A DNA stretch of 64,000 bases from Nonomuraea typhae (GTDB taxonomy: Bacteria; Actinomycetota; Actinomycetes; Streptosporangiales; Streptosporangiaceae). Of the stretch, positions 26,219-34,499 are shown in pieces. The stretch is from NCBI RefSeq assembly GCF_009760925.1, contig NZ_VRLV01000022.1, positions 1 through 64,000 of the forward strand. The letters are read 5' to 3'. The position numbers were made by a program, and so were the translations under genes. The notes beneath the pieces are model-generated. The model saw only the letters and a list, made by a program, of their open reading frames with translations. It did no database searches and was not told the DNA's origin. Numbering within the stretch: position 1 is the first letter of the stretch; every line of letters starts with the position of its first letter.

Positions 26219-27512
26219 GGAGCTGGCCCCCGGCACCACCCGGCCATCGGGCTACTCGCTGCTGCTCGCCCTGCTGCGCCCCGCGCACAGCCTGACCCTG
26301 GTCACGGTCCTGCAGCACCTGCTCGGCCTGGCGCTCGCGGTCGGCGTCTACCTGTTGCTGCGCCGCCGCGGCCTGCCGGGCTGGGGTGCGACCCTGCTGG
26401 TCACGCCGATCCTGTTCGACGAGTTCATGGTCCTGCTGGAACACATGATCATGGCCGATCTCGTCTTCATCGTGCTGGTCAGCGCCGCGATCACGCTGAT
26501 CGTCTGGCGGGTCACCCCCGCGACCGCCGCCGTCGGCGGCCTCCTGCTCGGCCTGGCGGGCATCACGCGCACGGTCGGCCTTCCCCTGCTGCTGCTCACC
26601 GCCGCATATCTGCTGGTCAGGAGGTATACGGAGTTGAGGAGCTTGCGACGATACGGCTGGCGGCCGCTGCTGGCCCTCGTCGTGGCGGGAGCCGTACCAC
26701 TCGGGGCCTATGCGACGTGGACCCGGGTCGAGAAGGGCAAGTTCGGCCTGACCGAGGCCGACGGCACCTTCCTGTGGTCCAGGACCATGAGCTTCGCCGA
26801 CTGCTCGGTGATCAAACCGCCCGAGCGGCTGGCCGTCCTGTGCCCGAACATGCCGGTCGAGCAGCGACCCTACCCGCCCTACTGGTTGTGGGAGAGCTTC
26901 TCGCCCCTGCTCAAAGTGCCCGGCACGGCCAACCGCAACCAGCTCGCCGGGGAGTTCGGCAGGAAGGCCATCCTGGCCCAGCCCGGCGCGTACCTGGGCG
27001 CGGTGGCCACCGATCTCACGCAGTTGCTGCGCTGGGAGCGCACCGCCCCCGACGAGAAGACGCCGTACAAGTTCCCGGCCGCCGAACGGCCGCTCAACGG
27101 CTCGGTGAAACAGATCGCCGAGTCCTACGAGAACGGCCCCGCCGCCACCCGGGTCGTCGAGCCGGTGGCCGGATGGCTGCGCGCCTACCAGCGCTTCGGC
27201 TACCTGCCCTTCCCCATCCTCATGCTGGGCCTGCTCGGCACGCTGGCCGCCGCGCTGGTCCGGCGGCGCTGGGACGCGCTGCTGCCCGGGCTTGCGGCGC
27301 TCGCGCTGATCGTCTCCCCGCCGTTCCTGGCCGCCTATGACGTGCGTTACGTCATCCCGGCGTTCCCGCTGGTCTGCCTGGCACTAGGCTTGACCCTCGG
27401 CACCCGACCATCACCCCAGGAGGACCCAAGTGACGCGCGTCATCGTCGACGTCATGCTCAAGCCGGAGATTCTCGACCCGCAGGGGCAGGCGATCGCCCG
27501 AGCCCTGCCTAG
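26097..27512 (+). CDS. Polytopic membrane protein, GT-C glycosyltransferase-like (copy 2)
   Basis: A 471-residue paralogue of the preceding gene, with FFGDSFAFLRE, RPSGYS, RRRGLPGWGATLLVTPILFDEF, LEHMIMAD and ITRTVGLPLLLL conserved. The start is a TTG at 26097 with GAGGAAG upstream, inside the end of copy 1, so translation is probably coupled. About ten helices are followed by a C-terminal tail (after LGLTLGTRPSP) that reads out of frame through purS for 83 bp and looks like low-constraint sequence. The function is inferred as for copy 1: transfer or processing of a lipid-linked sugar. Confidence 0.7.
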   Translation: MSAHRALIIALIPAIGLRLLAVLGYPPSILFFGDSFAFLREELAPGTTRPSGYSLLLALLRPAHSLTLVTVLQHLLGLALAVGVYLLLRRRGLPGWGATLLVTPILFDEFMVLLEHMIMADLVFIVLVSAAITLIVWRVTPATAAVGGLLLGLAGITRTVGLPLLLLTAAYLLVRRYTELRSLRRYGWRPLLALVVAGAVPLGAYATWTRVEKGKFGLTEADGTFLWSRTMSFADCSVIKPPERLAVLCPNMPVEQRPYPPYWLWESFSPLLKVPGTANRNQLAGEFGRKAILAQPGAYLGAVATDLTQLLRWERTAPDEKTPYKFPAAERPLNGSVKQIAESYENGPAATRVVEPVAGWLRAYQRFGYLPFPILMLGLLGTLAAALVRRRWDALLPGLAALALIVSPPFLAAYDVRYVIPAFPLVCLALGLTLGTRPSPQEDPSDARHRRRHAQAGDSRPAGAGDRPSPA

Positions 27513-27675
27513 GCTGGGCTTCTCGGGGGTCTCCGCAGTGCGGCAGGGCAAGCGCTTCGAGCTCGAGCTGGACGGCCCCGCCGACGAGGCGGCACTTGCG
27601 GACGTCCGAAAGATGGCCGAGACTCTCCTCGCCAACACCGTGATCGAGGACTACGTCGTCCGCGTCGAGGGATAG
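27430..27675 (+). CDS. purS: Phosphoribosylformylglycinamidine synthase subunit PurS
   Basis: An 81-residue small subunit of FGAM synthase, needed for the complex of PurL with the glutaminase PurQ. It has the family pattern: VIVDVMLKPEILDPQGQAI, then LGFSGVSAVRQGKRFELEL and the end NTVIEDYVVRVE. AGGAGG lies six bases before the GTG start at 27430. It begins inside the end of the upstream membrane-protein gene. The 723 bp to purQ are occupied by an RsbW-like gene, which breaks the usual purS-purQ-purL contiguity. A weak hairpin, CGGC/GCCG followed by GGTTTT, lies near 27700. Confidence 0.92.
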   Translation: MTRVIVDVMLKPEILDPQGQAIARALPRLGFSGVSAVRQGKRFELELDGPADEAALADVRKMAETLLANTVIEDYVVRVEG

Positions 27676-27844
27676 AAGCGACGTTTGGCACCAGAATTGC
27701 CCCCGACGGCGTAAAGCCGGGTTTTGCCGTGCCACAATCCCACGGGCTTACCAATACTAAATAACAACAACGTGATTTTGCGGTTAGCCCTGTTTTCTCG
27801 GGGAAACCTACTCCAGGTGACGTTCTGGCGCCGGGAGGGGTCCG

Positions 27845-28279
27845 GTGGATATTGAGTTCTCGTTGGCACTGCCTCGGGATGCGATCGGCATACCGATGGT
27901 CAGGCGAGTACTCGGCGATGCCATGCGTTCGCTCAACGTGAGCGAGAGCTGTATCGCCGACATGCTGCTCGCCGTCTCCGAGGCGTGTTCCAACGCGGTG
28001 CGGCACGGGGGGCCCGCCAACCGCTACGAGGTCACGGCCGCCATCGGTTACGACCGATGTGACGTCCGCGTCGCCGACAACGGCGGCGGCCTGCCCTCGA
28101 TGCCCCTCCACTTTCCGCCTCCGGAAACCGAGAACGGCCGTGGCCTGCTGATCATGCGCTCGGTCGTGGACGAGATCTCCTTCGGCGTCACCCCTGGCCA
28201 GGGCACCACCGTCCACCTGCGCAAGCGCTTGGAGTGGGACGAAAGCGACGTACGGCCGCGCGAGCTGGCCGCCGTCTGA
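27845..28279 (+). CDS. RsbW/SpoIIAB-like ATP-binding protein (anti-sigma or regulatory kinase)
   Basis: A 144-residue single-domain GHKL ATPase. The N box is SEACSNAVRHGG (Glu46, Asn50), the G1 box is VRVADNGGGLP and the G2 box GRGLLIM. There is no sensor or dimerisation domain, which is the architecture of anti-sigma-factor kinases (RsbW, SpoIIAB, many actinomycete homologues). GGGAGGGG precedes the GTG start at 27845. No anti-anti-sigma (STAS) or sigma gene lies next to it. Its position between purS and purQ, in the same direction, is unexpected; whether it is cotranscribed with them is not known. Confidence 0.85.
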   Translation: MDIEFSLALPRDAIGIPMVRRVLGDAMRSLNVSESCIADMLLAVSEACSNAVRHGGPANRYEVTAAIGYDRCDVRVADNGGGLPSMPLHFPPPETENGRGLLIMRSVVDEISFGVTPGQGTTVHLRKRLEWDESDVRPRELAAV

Positions 28280-28398
28280 CCCAGGCCCTCACTGAGGCAC
28301 GCCCACGCACCCGATAGATTGTGGGCACCGCCGCAGACCGCCATCCGCCAGGAAGAGATGGTGGCGCGTGCGTGCGCATCCTCGGAGGGGACGAAGTC

Positions 28399-29082
28399 AT
28401 GAACCCTGCCCGCGTGGGCATAGTCACGTTTCCCGGCACACTCGACGACCAGGACGCCGCCAGAGCCGTGCGCCTGGCCGGCGCCGAGGCGGTCCCGCTG
28501 TGGCACGCCGACCACGACCTCAAGGGGGTCGACGCGGTCTTCCTGCCCGGCGGCTTCTCCTACGGCGACTACCTGCGCTGCGGGGCCATCTCCCGCTTCG
28601 CGCCGCTGATGGACGAGTTGATCCCCGCGGCCAAGGCCGGTCTGCCGGTGCTCGGCACCTGCAACGGCTTCCAGATCCTGTGCGAGGCCCATCTGCTGCC
28701 CGGCGCGCTGACCCGCAACGCCTCGCTGCACTACATCTGCCGCGACCAGAAGATCCGCGTGGAGTCCGCGGACACCGCCTGGACCCGTGACTTCGCCGCG
28801 GGCCAGGAGATCGTGCTGCCGATCAAGCACGGCGAGGGCCGCTACGTCGCCTCCGACGAGACGCTGACCGAGCTCGAGGCCAGCGGCCGGGTTGTCTTCC
28901 GCTACCTGGACGGCAACCCCAACGGCTCGCTCAACGACATCGCGGGCATCACCAACGAGGCGGGCAACGTCGTCGGCCTCATGCCGCACCCCGAGCACGC
29001 CGTCGAGGACCTCGTGGGAGCGCCCTCGACGGACGGCCGCGGCTTCTTCACCTCCATCCTCCGTAAGCTGGTGAACGCATGA
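28399..29082 (+). CDS. purQ: Phosphoribosylformylglycinamidine synthase, glutaminase subunit PurQ
   Basis: A 227-residue class I glutamine amidotransferase that supplies ammonia to PurL. The nucleophile is Cys88 in GTCNGFQIL, and the His/Glu of the triad lie in PHPEHAVE near residues 199-204. FLPGGFSYGDYLRCG is the oxyanion region typical of PurQ. The start is the ATG at 28399, with GGAGGGG about eight bases upstream; the 26 codons further up are not conserved. The stop overlaps purL by 4 bp (ATGA). Confidence 0.95.
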   Translation: MNPARVGIVTFPGTLDDQDAARAVRLAGAEAVPLWHADHDLKGVDAVFLPGGFSYGDYLRCGAISRFAPLMDELIPAAKAGLPVLGTCNGFQILCEAHLLPGALTRNASLHYICRDQKIRVESADTAWTRDFAAGQEIVLPIKHGEGRYVASDETLTELEASGRVVFRYLDGNPNGSLNDIAGITNEAGNVVGLMPHPEHAVEDLVGAPSTDGRGFFTSILRKLVNA

Positions 29083-31334
29083 CCGACTCCGTGAAGCGGG
29101 CCGCAGAGACGCCCGACGAGGCCATGCCGTACGCCGAGCTCGGCATGAAGCGCGACGAGTACCAGCGCGTCGTGGAGATCCTGGGCCGCCGCCCGACCGG
29201 CTCCGAACTGGCCATCTACAGCGTCATGTGGTCCGAGCACTGCTCCTACAAGTCCTCCAAGGTGCACCTGCGGCAGTTCGCCACCAAGGCACCCAAGTCC
29301 GAGGCGCTGCTCGTCGGTATGGGGGAGAACGCCGGCGTCGTGGACATCGGCGACGGCTGGGCCGCCACGTTCAAGATCGAGTCGCACAACCACCCGTCCT
29401 ACGTCGAACCCCACCAGGGCGCGGCCACCGGCGTCGGCGGCATCGTGCGCGACATCATGTCCATGGGCGCCCGCCCCATCGCCGTCATGGACGCGCTGCG
29501 CTTCGGCGGCGCCCACCAGCCGGACACCAAGCGGGTGCTGCCCGGCGTCGTCGAGGGCATCTCCTCCTACGGCAACTGCCTGGGCCTGCCCAACATCGGC
29601 GGGGAGGTCGTCTTCGACCCCTGCTACATCGGCAACCCGCTGGTCAACGCGCTCTGCGTCGGCCTGCTGCGCAAGGACCAGATCAAGCTGGCCACCGCGC
29701 CGGGCCCGGGCAACAAGGTCGTGCTGTTCGGCGCCGCCACCGGCCCCGACGGCATCGGCGGCGCCAGCGTCCTGGCCAGCGCCACGTTCGAGGACGAGTC
29801 CCAGGCCAAGCGGCCCGCCGTGCAGGTGGGCGACCCGTTCATGGAGAAGCTGCTCATCGAGTGCTGCCTGGAGCTGTACGCGGCCGACGTGGTCGTCGGC
29901 ATCCAGGACCTCGGCGCGGCCGGCGTCTCCTGCGCGACCACCGAGCTGGCCGCCAAGGGCACCGGCGGCATGCACGTCGACCTCAACCTCGTCCCGCTCC
30001 GCGATCCCTCGCTCCGGCCCGAGGAGATCCTGATGAGCGAGTCGCAGGAGCGGATGATGGCCGTCGTGCGGCCCTCCGACATCCCGGCGTTCATGGCCAT
30101 CTGCGAGAAGTGGGACGTGCCCGCCGTCGTCATCGGCGAGGTGACCGACACCGGCCGCCTGGTCATGACGTGGGACGGCGAGGTCATCGTGGACATCCCG
30201 CCGGGCACCGCGGCCGACGAGGGCCCGGTCTACGAGCGGCCCTTCCACGAGCCCGCCGGTCAGTCCGCGCTCAACGCCGACACCCCGGGCCGCCTGGAGC
30301 GCCCGGCCGACCTGCGCGCCACGCTCCTGCAGCTCCTCGGCTCGCCGAACCTGGCCTCCAAGGAGTGGGTGACCTCCCAGTACGACCGCTACGTGCGCTC
30401 CAACACCGTGCTGGCCCAGCCGGCGGACGCGGGCATGCTGCGCATCTCGGAGGCCATCGCGGGCGCCGAGCCCACGACGCGCGGGATCGCGCTGGCCACC
30501 GACGGCAACGGCCGCTACGCCAAGCTCGACCCGTACGCGGGCGCGCAGCTCGCGCTGGCCGAGGCGTACCGCAACGTGGCCGTCACCGGCGCCAAGCCGC
30601 TGGCCGTCACCAACTGCCTCAACTTCGGCTCGCCCGAGGACCCCGAGGTGATGTGGCAGTTCGCCGAGGCGGTGCGCGGCCTGGCCGACGCCTGCAAGGC
30701 GCTGGGCGTGCCGGTCACCGGCGGCAACGTCTCCTTCTACAACCAGACGGGCAGCGCCGCCATCCATCCCACGCCGGTCGTGGGCGTGCTCGGCGTCATC
30801 GAGGACGTGGCCAAGCGGGTTCCGTCCGGCTTCACCGCCGAGGGGCTGCGGATCGTGCTGCTGGGCGAGACCAAGGAGGAGTTCGGCGGCTCGGAGTGGG
30901 CGCACGTGGCGCACGGGCACCTGGGCGGGCTGCCGCCGGAGGCGGACCTGTTCGCCGAGGCGGCGCTGGCCACGGTGCTGGTCGAGGCGGCCGAGCGGGG
31001 ACTGCTGGAGGGCTCGCACGACCTGTCCGACGGCGGGCTCGGCATCGCGCTGGCCGAGGCGTGCCTGGCCGCAGGGGTCGGGGCCACGGTGTCGCCGTCG
31101 CTGACCGGGGACGCCTTCACCGACCTGTTCAGCGAGTCCGCCGCGCGGGCGCTGGTCGCCGTCCGGCCGGAGGCGTTCGAGGAGTTCGCGGCGCTGTGCG
31201 GGCGGCACGAGGTGCCCTGCTACGGGCTGGGCACGACCGGCGGGACGTCGCTGGTCGTGGAGGGCGTGCTCGAGGTGCCGGTCGCCCAGTTGCGCGAGAC
31301 GCACCAGGCGACGCTGCCCGACCTGCTGAGCTGA
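29079..31334 (+). CDS. purL: Phosphoribosylformylglycinamidine synthase PurL (small type)
   Basis: A 751-residue ATP-dependent subunit that converts FGAR and ammonia to FGAM. The short form needs PurS and PurQ, both present upstream. Landmarks are SEHCSYKSSK near the N-terminus, KIESHNHPSYVEPHQGAATGVGG with the catalytic His, GIQDLGAAGVSC, and PVTGGNVSFYNQ. It starts within the purQ stop. The stop is followed by a strong bidirectional hairpin shared with the convergent collagen-like gene. Confidence 0.95.
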   Translation: MTDSVKRAAETPDEAMPYAELGMKRDEYQRVVEILGRRPTGSELAIYSVMWSEHCSYKSSKVHLRQFATKAPKSEALLVGMGENAGVVDIGDGWAATFKIESHNHPSYVEPHQGAATGVGGIVRDIMSMGARPIAVMDALRFGGAHQPDTKRVLPGVVEGISSYGNCLGLPNIGGEVVFDPCYIGNPLVNALCVGLLRKDQIKLATAPGPGNKVVLFGAATGPDGIGGASVLASATFEDESQAKRPAVQVGDPFMEKLLIECCLELYAADVVVGIQDLGAAGVSCATTELAAKGTGGMHVDLNLVPLRDPSLRPEEILMSESQERMMAVVRPSDIPAFMAICEKWDVPAVVIGEVTDTGRLVMTWDGEVIVDIPPGTAADEGPVYERPFHEPAGQSALNADTPGRLERPADLRATLLQLLGSPNLASKEWVTSQYDRYVRSNTVLAQPADAGMLRISEAIAGAEPTTRGIALATDGNGRYAKLDPYAGAQLALAEAYRNVAVTGAKPLAVTNCLNFGSPEDPEVMWQFAEAVRGLADACKALGVPVTGGNVSFYNQTGSAAIHPTPVVGVLGVIEDVAKRVPSGFTAEGLRIVLLGETKEEFGGSEWAHVAHGHLGGLPPEADLFAEAALATVLVEAAERGLLEGSHDLSDGGLGIALAEACLAAGVGATVSPSLTGDAFTDLFSESAARALVAVRPEAFEEFAALCGRHEVPCYGLGTTGGTSLVVEGVLEVPVAQLRETHQATLPDLLS

Positions 31335-31342
31335 GGTTGCGG

Positions 31343-31373
31343 GGAAAGGGGTCGGTCGGACCGGCCCCTTTCC
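31343..31373. terminator. Bidirectional terminator between purL and the collagen-like gene
   Basis: Bases 31343-31357 (GGAAAGGGG, T, CGGTC) pair with 31359-31373 (GACCG, G, CCCCTTTCC), giving a stem of about 15 bp with one G-T pair and a very tight loop. It sits between two convergent stop codons. Confidence 0.8.
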
Positions 31374-31378
31374 GCGTG

Positions 31379-32227
31379 TCAGACCTTCTTGAGGCAGACG
31401 ACGTAGACGGTGCCGTTGTTGTTCCCACCGCCGCCGTGGCCTCCGCCCTGGACGGAGTAGTCGTTGTCACCGCCGTTGTTGTCCTTGGTGACCGTGACCG
31501 TCCAACTCCCGGCGCCGGAGGGGGCGCTGCCGCTCACGTGGTACTTGGTCGGGATGCCGGCGAAGCCGCCGCCGGTGGCCACGTCGTTGCCGTCGCAGGA
31601 GGCGGTGCCGGAACTGTAGCCGATGGACGAGGTCTTCTTGTAGGTGGTGTAGAGCGCGCCGCCGTCGCCCTTGGGGCCCTGGGGACCCTGGGGACCGGTG
31701 TCACCCTTGGGCCCCTCCGGGCCGTTCGCGCCCTTGGGGCCCTGCTCACCCTTCGGACCCTGCGCGCCGTCGGCGCCCTTCAGCCCCTGCGGGCCCTGAG
31801 GGCCGGTGTCGCCCTTGGGGCCCTGCTCGCCCTTGGCCCCGTCCTTGCCATCGGCACCCTTGGGACCCGCAGGACCCGCAGCACCGGCAGGACCTGTGGG
31901 ACCTGTGGGACCGGCCGGACCCACTGGGCCCTTCGGGCCGGAGCCACCCGCCGGACCCTGCGGACCCGCCGGGCCGCGCTCGCCCTGCGGCCCCTGAACG
32001 CCGGACGTGCTCTGGGTCGTCCCGCCGCCGATGAGCACCCGCTCCTCGGTCTTCCTGCACGGGGTGCCCGGGTTGACGATGCGGGCGTAGCGCGTCTTCT
32101 TGTGCACGCACGCGTGCACCTCCCCGGCCGCGGAGGAGGATGCGGTGGCCACGCCACCGACGGTCAGCAGCGAGGCGGCCAGCGCGCCGACGGCGGCGAG
32201 CGGCAGCACACGGGTCTTGAGTGCCAC
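31379..32227 (-). CDS. Secreted collagen-like protein
   Basis: A 282-residue protein with a Sec signal peptide (MALKTRVLPLAAVGALAASL onward, cut near ATA-SS). A short head domain with two Cys (VHACVHK, GTPCRK) comes first, then 38 unbroken Gly-X-Y triplets (about residues 76-189). The C-terminal domain of about 90 residues has two Cys (ASCDGND, VVCLKK) and a Gly/Asn-rich stretch. The triplets are rich in GPQ, GPK and GPA, with GEQ and GDT for charge pairing, so a collagen triple helix is expected, probably trimerised by an end domain. GGAAGG precedes the GTG start. The role on the cell surface or outside is unknown. Confidence 0.88.
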   Translation of the reverse strand: MALKTRVLPLAAVGALAASLLTVGGVATASSSAAGEVHACVHKKTRYARIVNPGTPCRKTEERVLIGGGTTQSTSGVQGPQGERGPAGPQGPAGGSGPKGPVGPAGPTGPTGPAGAAGPAGPKGADGKDGAKGEQGPKGDTGPQGPQGLKGADGAQGPKGEQGPKGANGPEGPKGDTGPQGPQGPKGDGGALYTTYKKTSSIGYSSGTASCDGNDVATGGGFAGIPTKYHVSGSAPSGAGSWTVTVTKDNNGGDNDYSVQGGGHGGGGNNNGTVYVVCLKKV

Positions 32228-32456
32228 GGTTGTCCTTCCAGAGAAACCTGATGCTCATGGTGAGCATGAGATTCACGCTTCAACCGTTCCAAAAGATGAC
32301 AAGAACTACATAACGCATTCATAACTTACTGAGAGTGACGAACTGGACTTACCAACTCTGACTGACGGACCGCGTAAAACGACACACCGACCGGCCCCCC
32401 GGCAGAGGCATAATCAGGACTGATCCGGGGCCCCATGTCACCGCGGAGGGCGCACG

Positions 32457-34466
32457 TTGCCTACCGACCGTCCCTACCTGCCACCCGCCACCCAGCCGGT
32501 CAGAGCCGTCGTCTGGGCGGTCCATCTCGCGCTGCCGTTGCTCGGCCTGTGGCTGCTGCTGGCCGAGCCCGACGCCAACGTCCAGTGGCACCACAATCCC
32601 AGCCACTTCTGGATGATCCTGGCCGTCGCCGGGCTCAACGTCACCCTCGGCCTGATCGTGAGCGAGGCGTCCAGAAGGCGGCAGGACGCCCGGCTCTTCC
32701 TCGTCTCCATGGTCTTCCTGACCAGCGCCGGCTTCTTCTTCCTGCACGGCCTGGCCACGCCCGAGGTGATCCTGGAGCAGGGCTCGCTCGGCTTCGACAT
32801 CGGCCAGCAGGTCGGCCTCTCCCTCGCGGCGGGCTTCGCCTTCGCCTCCGCCCTGCCGCTGGGCGAGAAGGCGGCGGCAGCCGTACTCGACGCGCAGCAC
32901 GTCATCCGCGGCGCGCTCTTCGGCTTCCTCATCCTGTGGGGGCTGGCCTCGCTGCTGCCCGGCCTCACCCCGCTCAGCCAGCCGCCGCTGACCACCTTCC
33001 ACGAAGCGCTGGTCTGGGGCTCGGTTCCCGGCGTGATCCTGTACGGCGTGGCGGCGGTGATGATGTTCCTCCTGCACCGCAGGCGCCCGGCGGCGATGCT
33101 GATCAGCCTGATCACCGCCTACGCGCTGCTGGGCGAGGCCATGATCGCCGGGATGTCCCAGCAGAACTGGCGGCTGAGCTGGTGGCTGTGGCACGTGCTG
33201 CTCTCGCTGGCGTTCGTGTTCGTCGGCTACAGCGCCTACCTGCAGTTCCGCCGCGAGGGGACGAGCGCGGGGCTGTTCGACTCGGTCACGCTGTCGGCGA
33301 CGGTCGCCCGCATCAAGGCCGACTACGACCAGGCGCTGGAGGAACTGGTCGAGCACGTACGGCGGGGCGAGCCGCTGGCCGCGACCCGGCTGGCCGGCAA
33401 GTTCGACCTGACCGAGAGCCAGGCGGCCGTCCTCGACCGGGCCGGCGAGGCGCTGGCCAGCGAGCGGCGGCTGTCGGAGCGGCTGGCCGCGCTCGTGGAC
33501 ATCAGCGCCCGGACCCGGGTCGGCCTGCCGGAGACGGAGCTGCTGGCCAGTTCGCTGGAGCGGGTGCGGCAGGCGTACGGGGACGTCCGGATCGGCCTGG
33601 TCGCCCACGGCAGGGTGGACATCGGCTCACGTGAGTACGTCTTCGAGGGGTTCACCCCGGTCGCGCGGGACAACCTGGTGGCCTACCCGCTGACGGTCAA
33701 GGGAAAGCTGGCCGGGGCGCTGGAGGTGCCCGTGGGCCGTACCTCGCAGGACGAGGCGCTGGCGGCGACGCTGGCCGGGCAGTTGTCGATCTCGCTGGAG
33801 AACGCCCGCCTCTACCACGAGCTGGAGACGCTCTTCCGGCAGTACATGTCGCCGGACGTGGCCAAGGCGCTGCTCGCCGACCCGGCCCAGGCCGAGCTGG
33901 GCGGGCAGATGAAGCAGCTCACCGCGCTGTTCGCCGACCTCAAGGGGTTCACCACGTTCTCGGAGCGGGTGACGCCGGGCGAGATCGTGGAGATGCTCAA
34001 CCGCTACCACACGGCGGCGGTCCCGTGCATTCTGGGCAACGGCGGCACGATCGTGCAGTTCGTCGGGGACGCCCTGCTGGCGTTGTTCAACGCGCCCGCC
34101 ACGCAGAACGACCACGCGGCGGCGGCCTGCCGGGCGGCTCTGGCGATGCAGGCGGCGGCGGGCGAGATCGCCGCCGAGAGCAGGGGCGGCGAGGTGGAGT
34201 GGCCGACGTTCCGGGTCGGGATCAACACCGGGCCCGCGCTGGTCGGCAACATCGGCAGCCCTGAGCTGCGCGGTTTCAACGCGATGGGCGACTGCGTGAA
34301 CGTGGCCGCGCGCCTGCAGGGGGTGGCCGAGCCGGGCACGGTGGTCATCGGCGGGACCACCCTCTCCCAGCTCGGCAGGGACGCCACCACGCTGCCTCTG
34401 GGCAAGCTGGAGCTCAAGGGCAAGGAAGAACGGGTGGATGCATACGTTCTGTTGGCAATGACATAG
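32457..34466 (+). CDS. Membrane-bound class III adenylate/guanylate cyclase
   Basis: A 669-residue protein with about seven N-terminal transmembrane helices (residues 20-265), a signalling helix (EELVEHVRRGEPL), a GAF-like domain (about 345-440) and a C-terminal class III cyclase domain (about 475-669). The metal ligands are Asp in LFADLKGFTTF and Asp in FVGDALLALFN; the transition-state Asn/Arg lie in CVNVAARLQG. It should make cAMP, as the adjacent CRP gene suggests, though cGMP cannot be excluded. The start is a TTG at 32457, with GGAGG about eight bases upstream. In 32228-32456 I see only a 7-bp inverted repeat (ATGCTCA/TGAGCAT, 32251-32267) and AT-rich promoter-like DNA. Confidence 0.87.
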   Translation: MPTDRPYLPPATQPVRAVVWAVHLALPLLGLWLLLAEPDANVQWHHNPSHFWMILAVAGLNVTLGLIVSEASRRRQDARLFLVSMVFLTSAGFFFLHGLATPEVILEQGSLGFDIGQQVGLSLAAGFAFASALPLGEKAAAAVLDAQHVIRGALFGFLILWGLASLLPGLTPLSQPPLTTFHEALVWGSVPGVILYGVAAVMMFLLHRRRPAAMLISLITAYALLGEAMIAGMSQQNWRLSWWLWHVLLSLAFVFVGYSAYLQFRREGTSAGLFDSVTLSATVARIKADYDQALEELVEHVRRGEPLAATRLAGKFDLTESQAAVLDRAGEALASERRLSERLAALVDISARTRVGLPETELLASSLERVRQAYGDVRIGLVAHGRVDIGSREYVFEGFTPVARDNLVAYPLTVKGKLAGALEVPVGRTSQDEALAATLAGQLSISLENARLYHELETLFRQYMSPDVAKALLADPAQAELGGQMKQLTALFADLKGFTTFSERVTPGEIVEMLNRYHTAAVPCILGNGGTIVQFVGDALLALFNAPATQNDHAAAACRAALAMQAAAGEIAAESRGGEVEWPTFRVGINTGPALVGNIGSPELRGFNAMGDCVNVAARLQGVAEPGTVVIGGTTLSQLGRDATTLPLGKLELKGKEERVDAYVLLAMT

Positions 34467-34499
34467 AAGCTCCGCCGGCCGTACGGGGATAATCACGCT

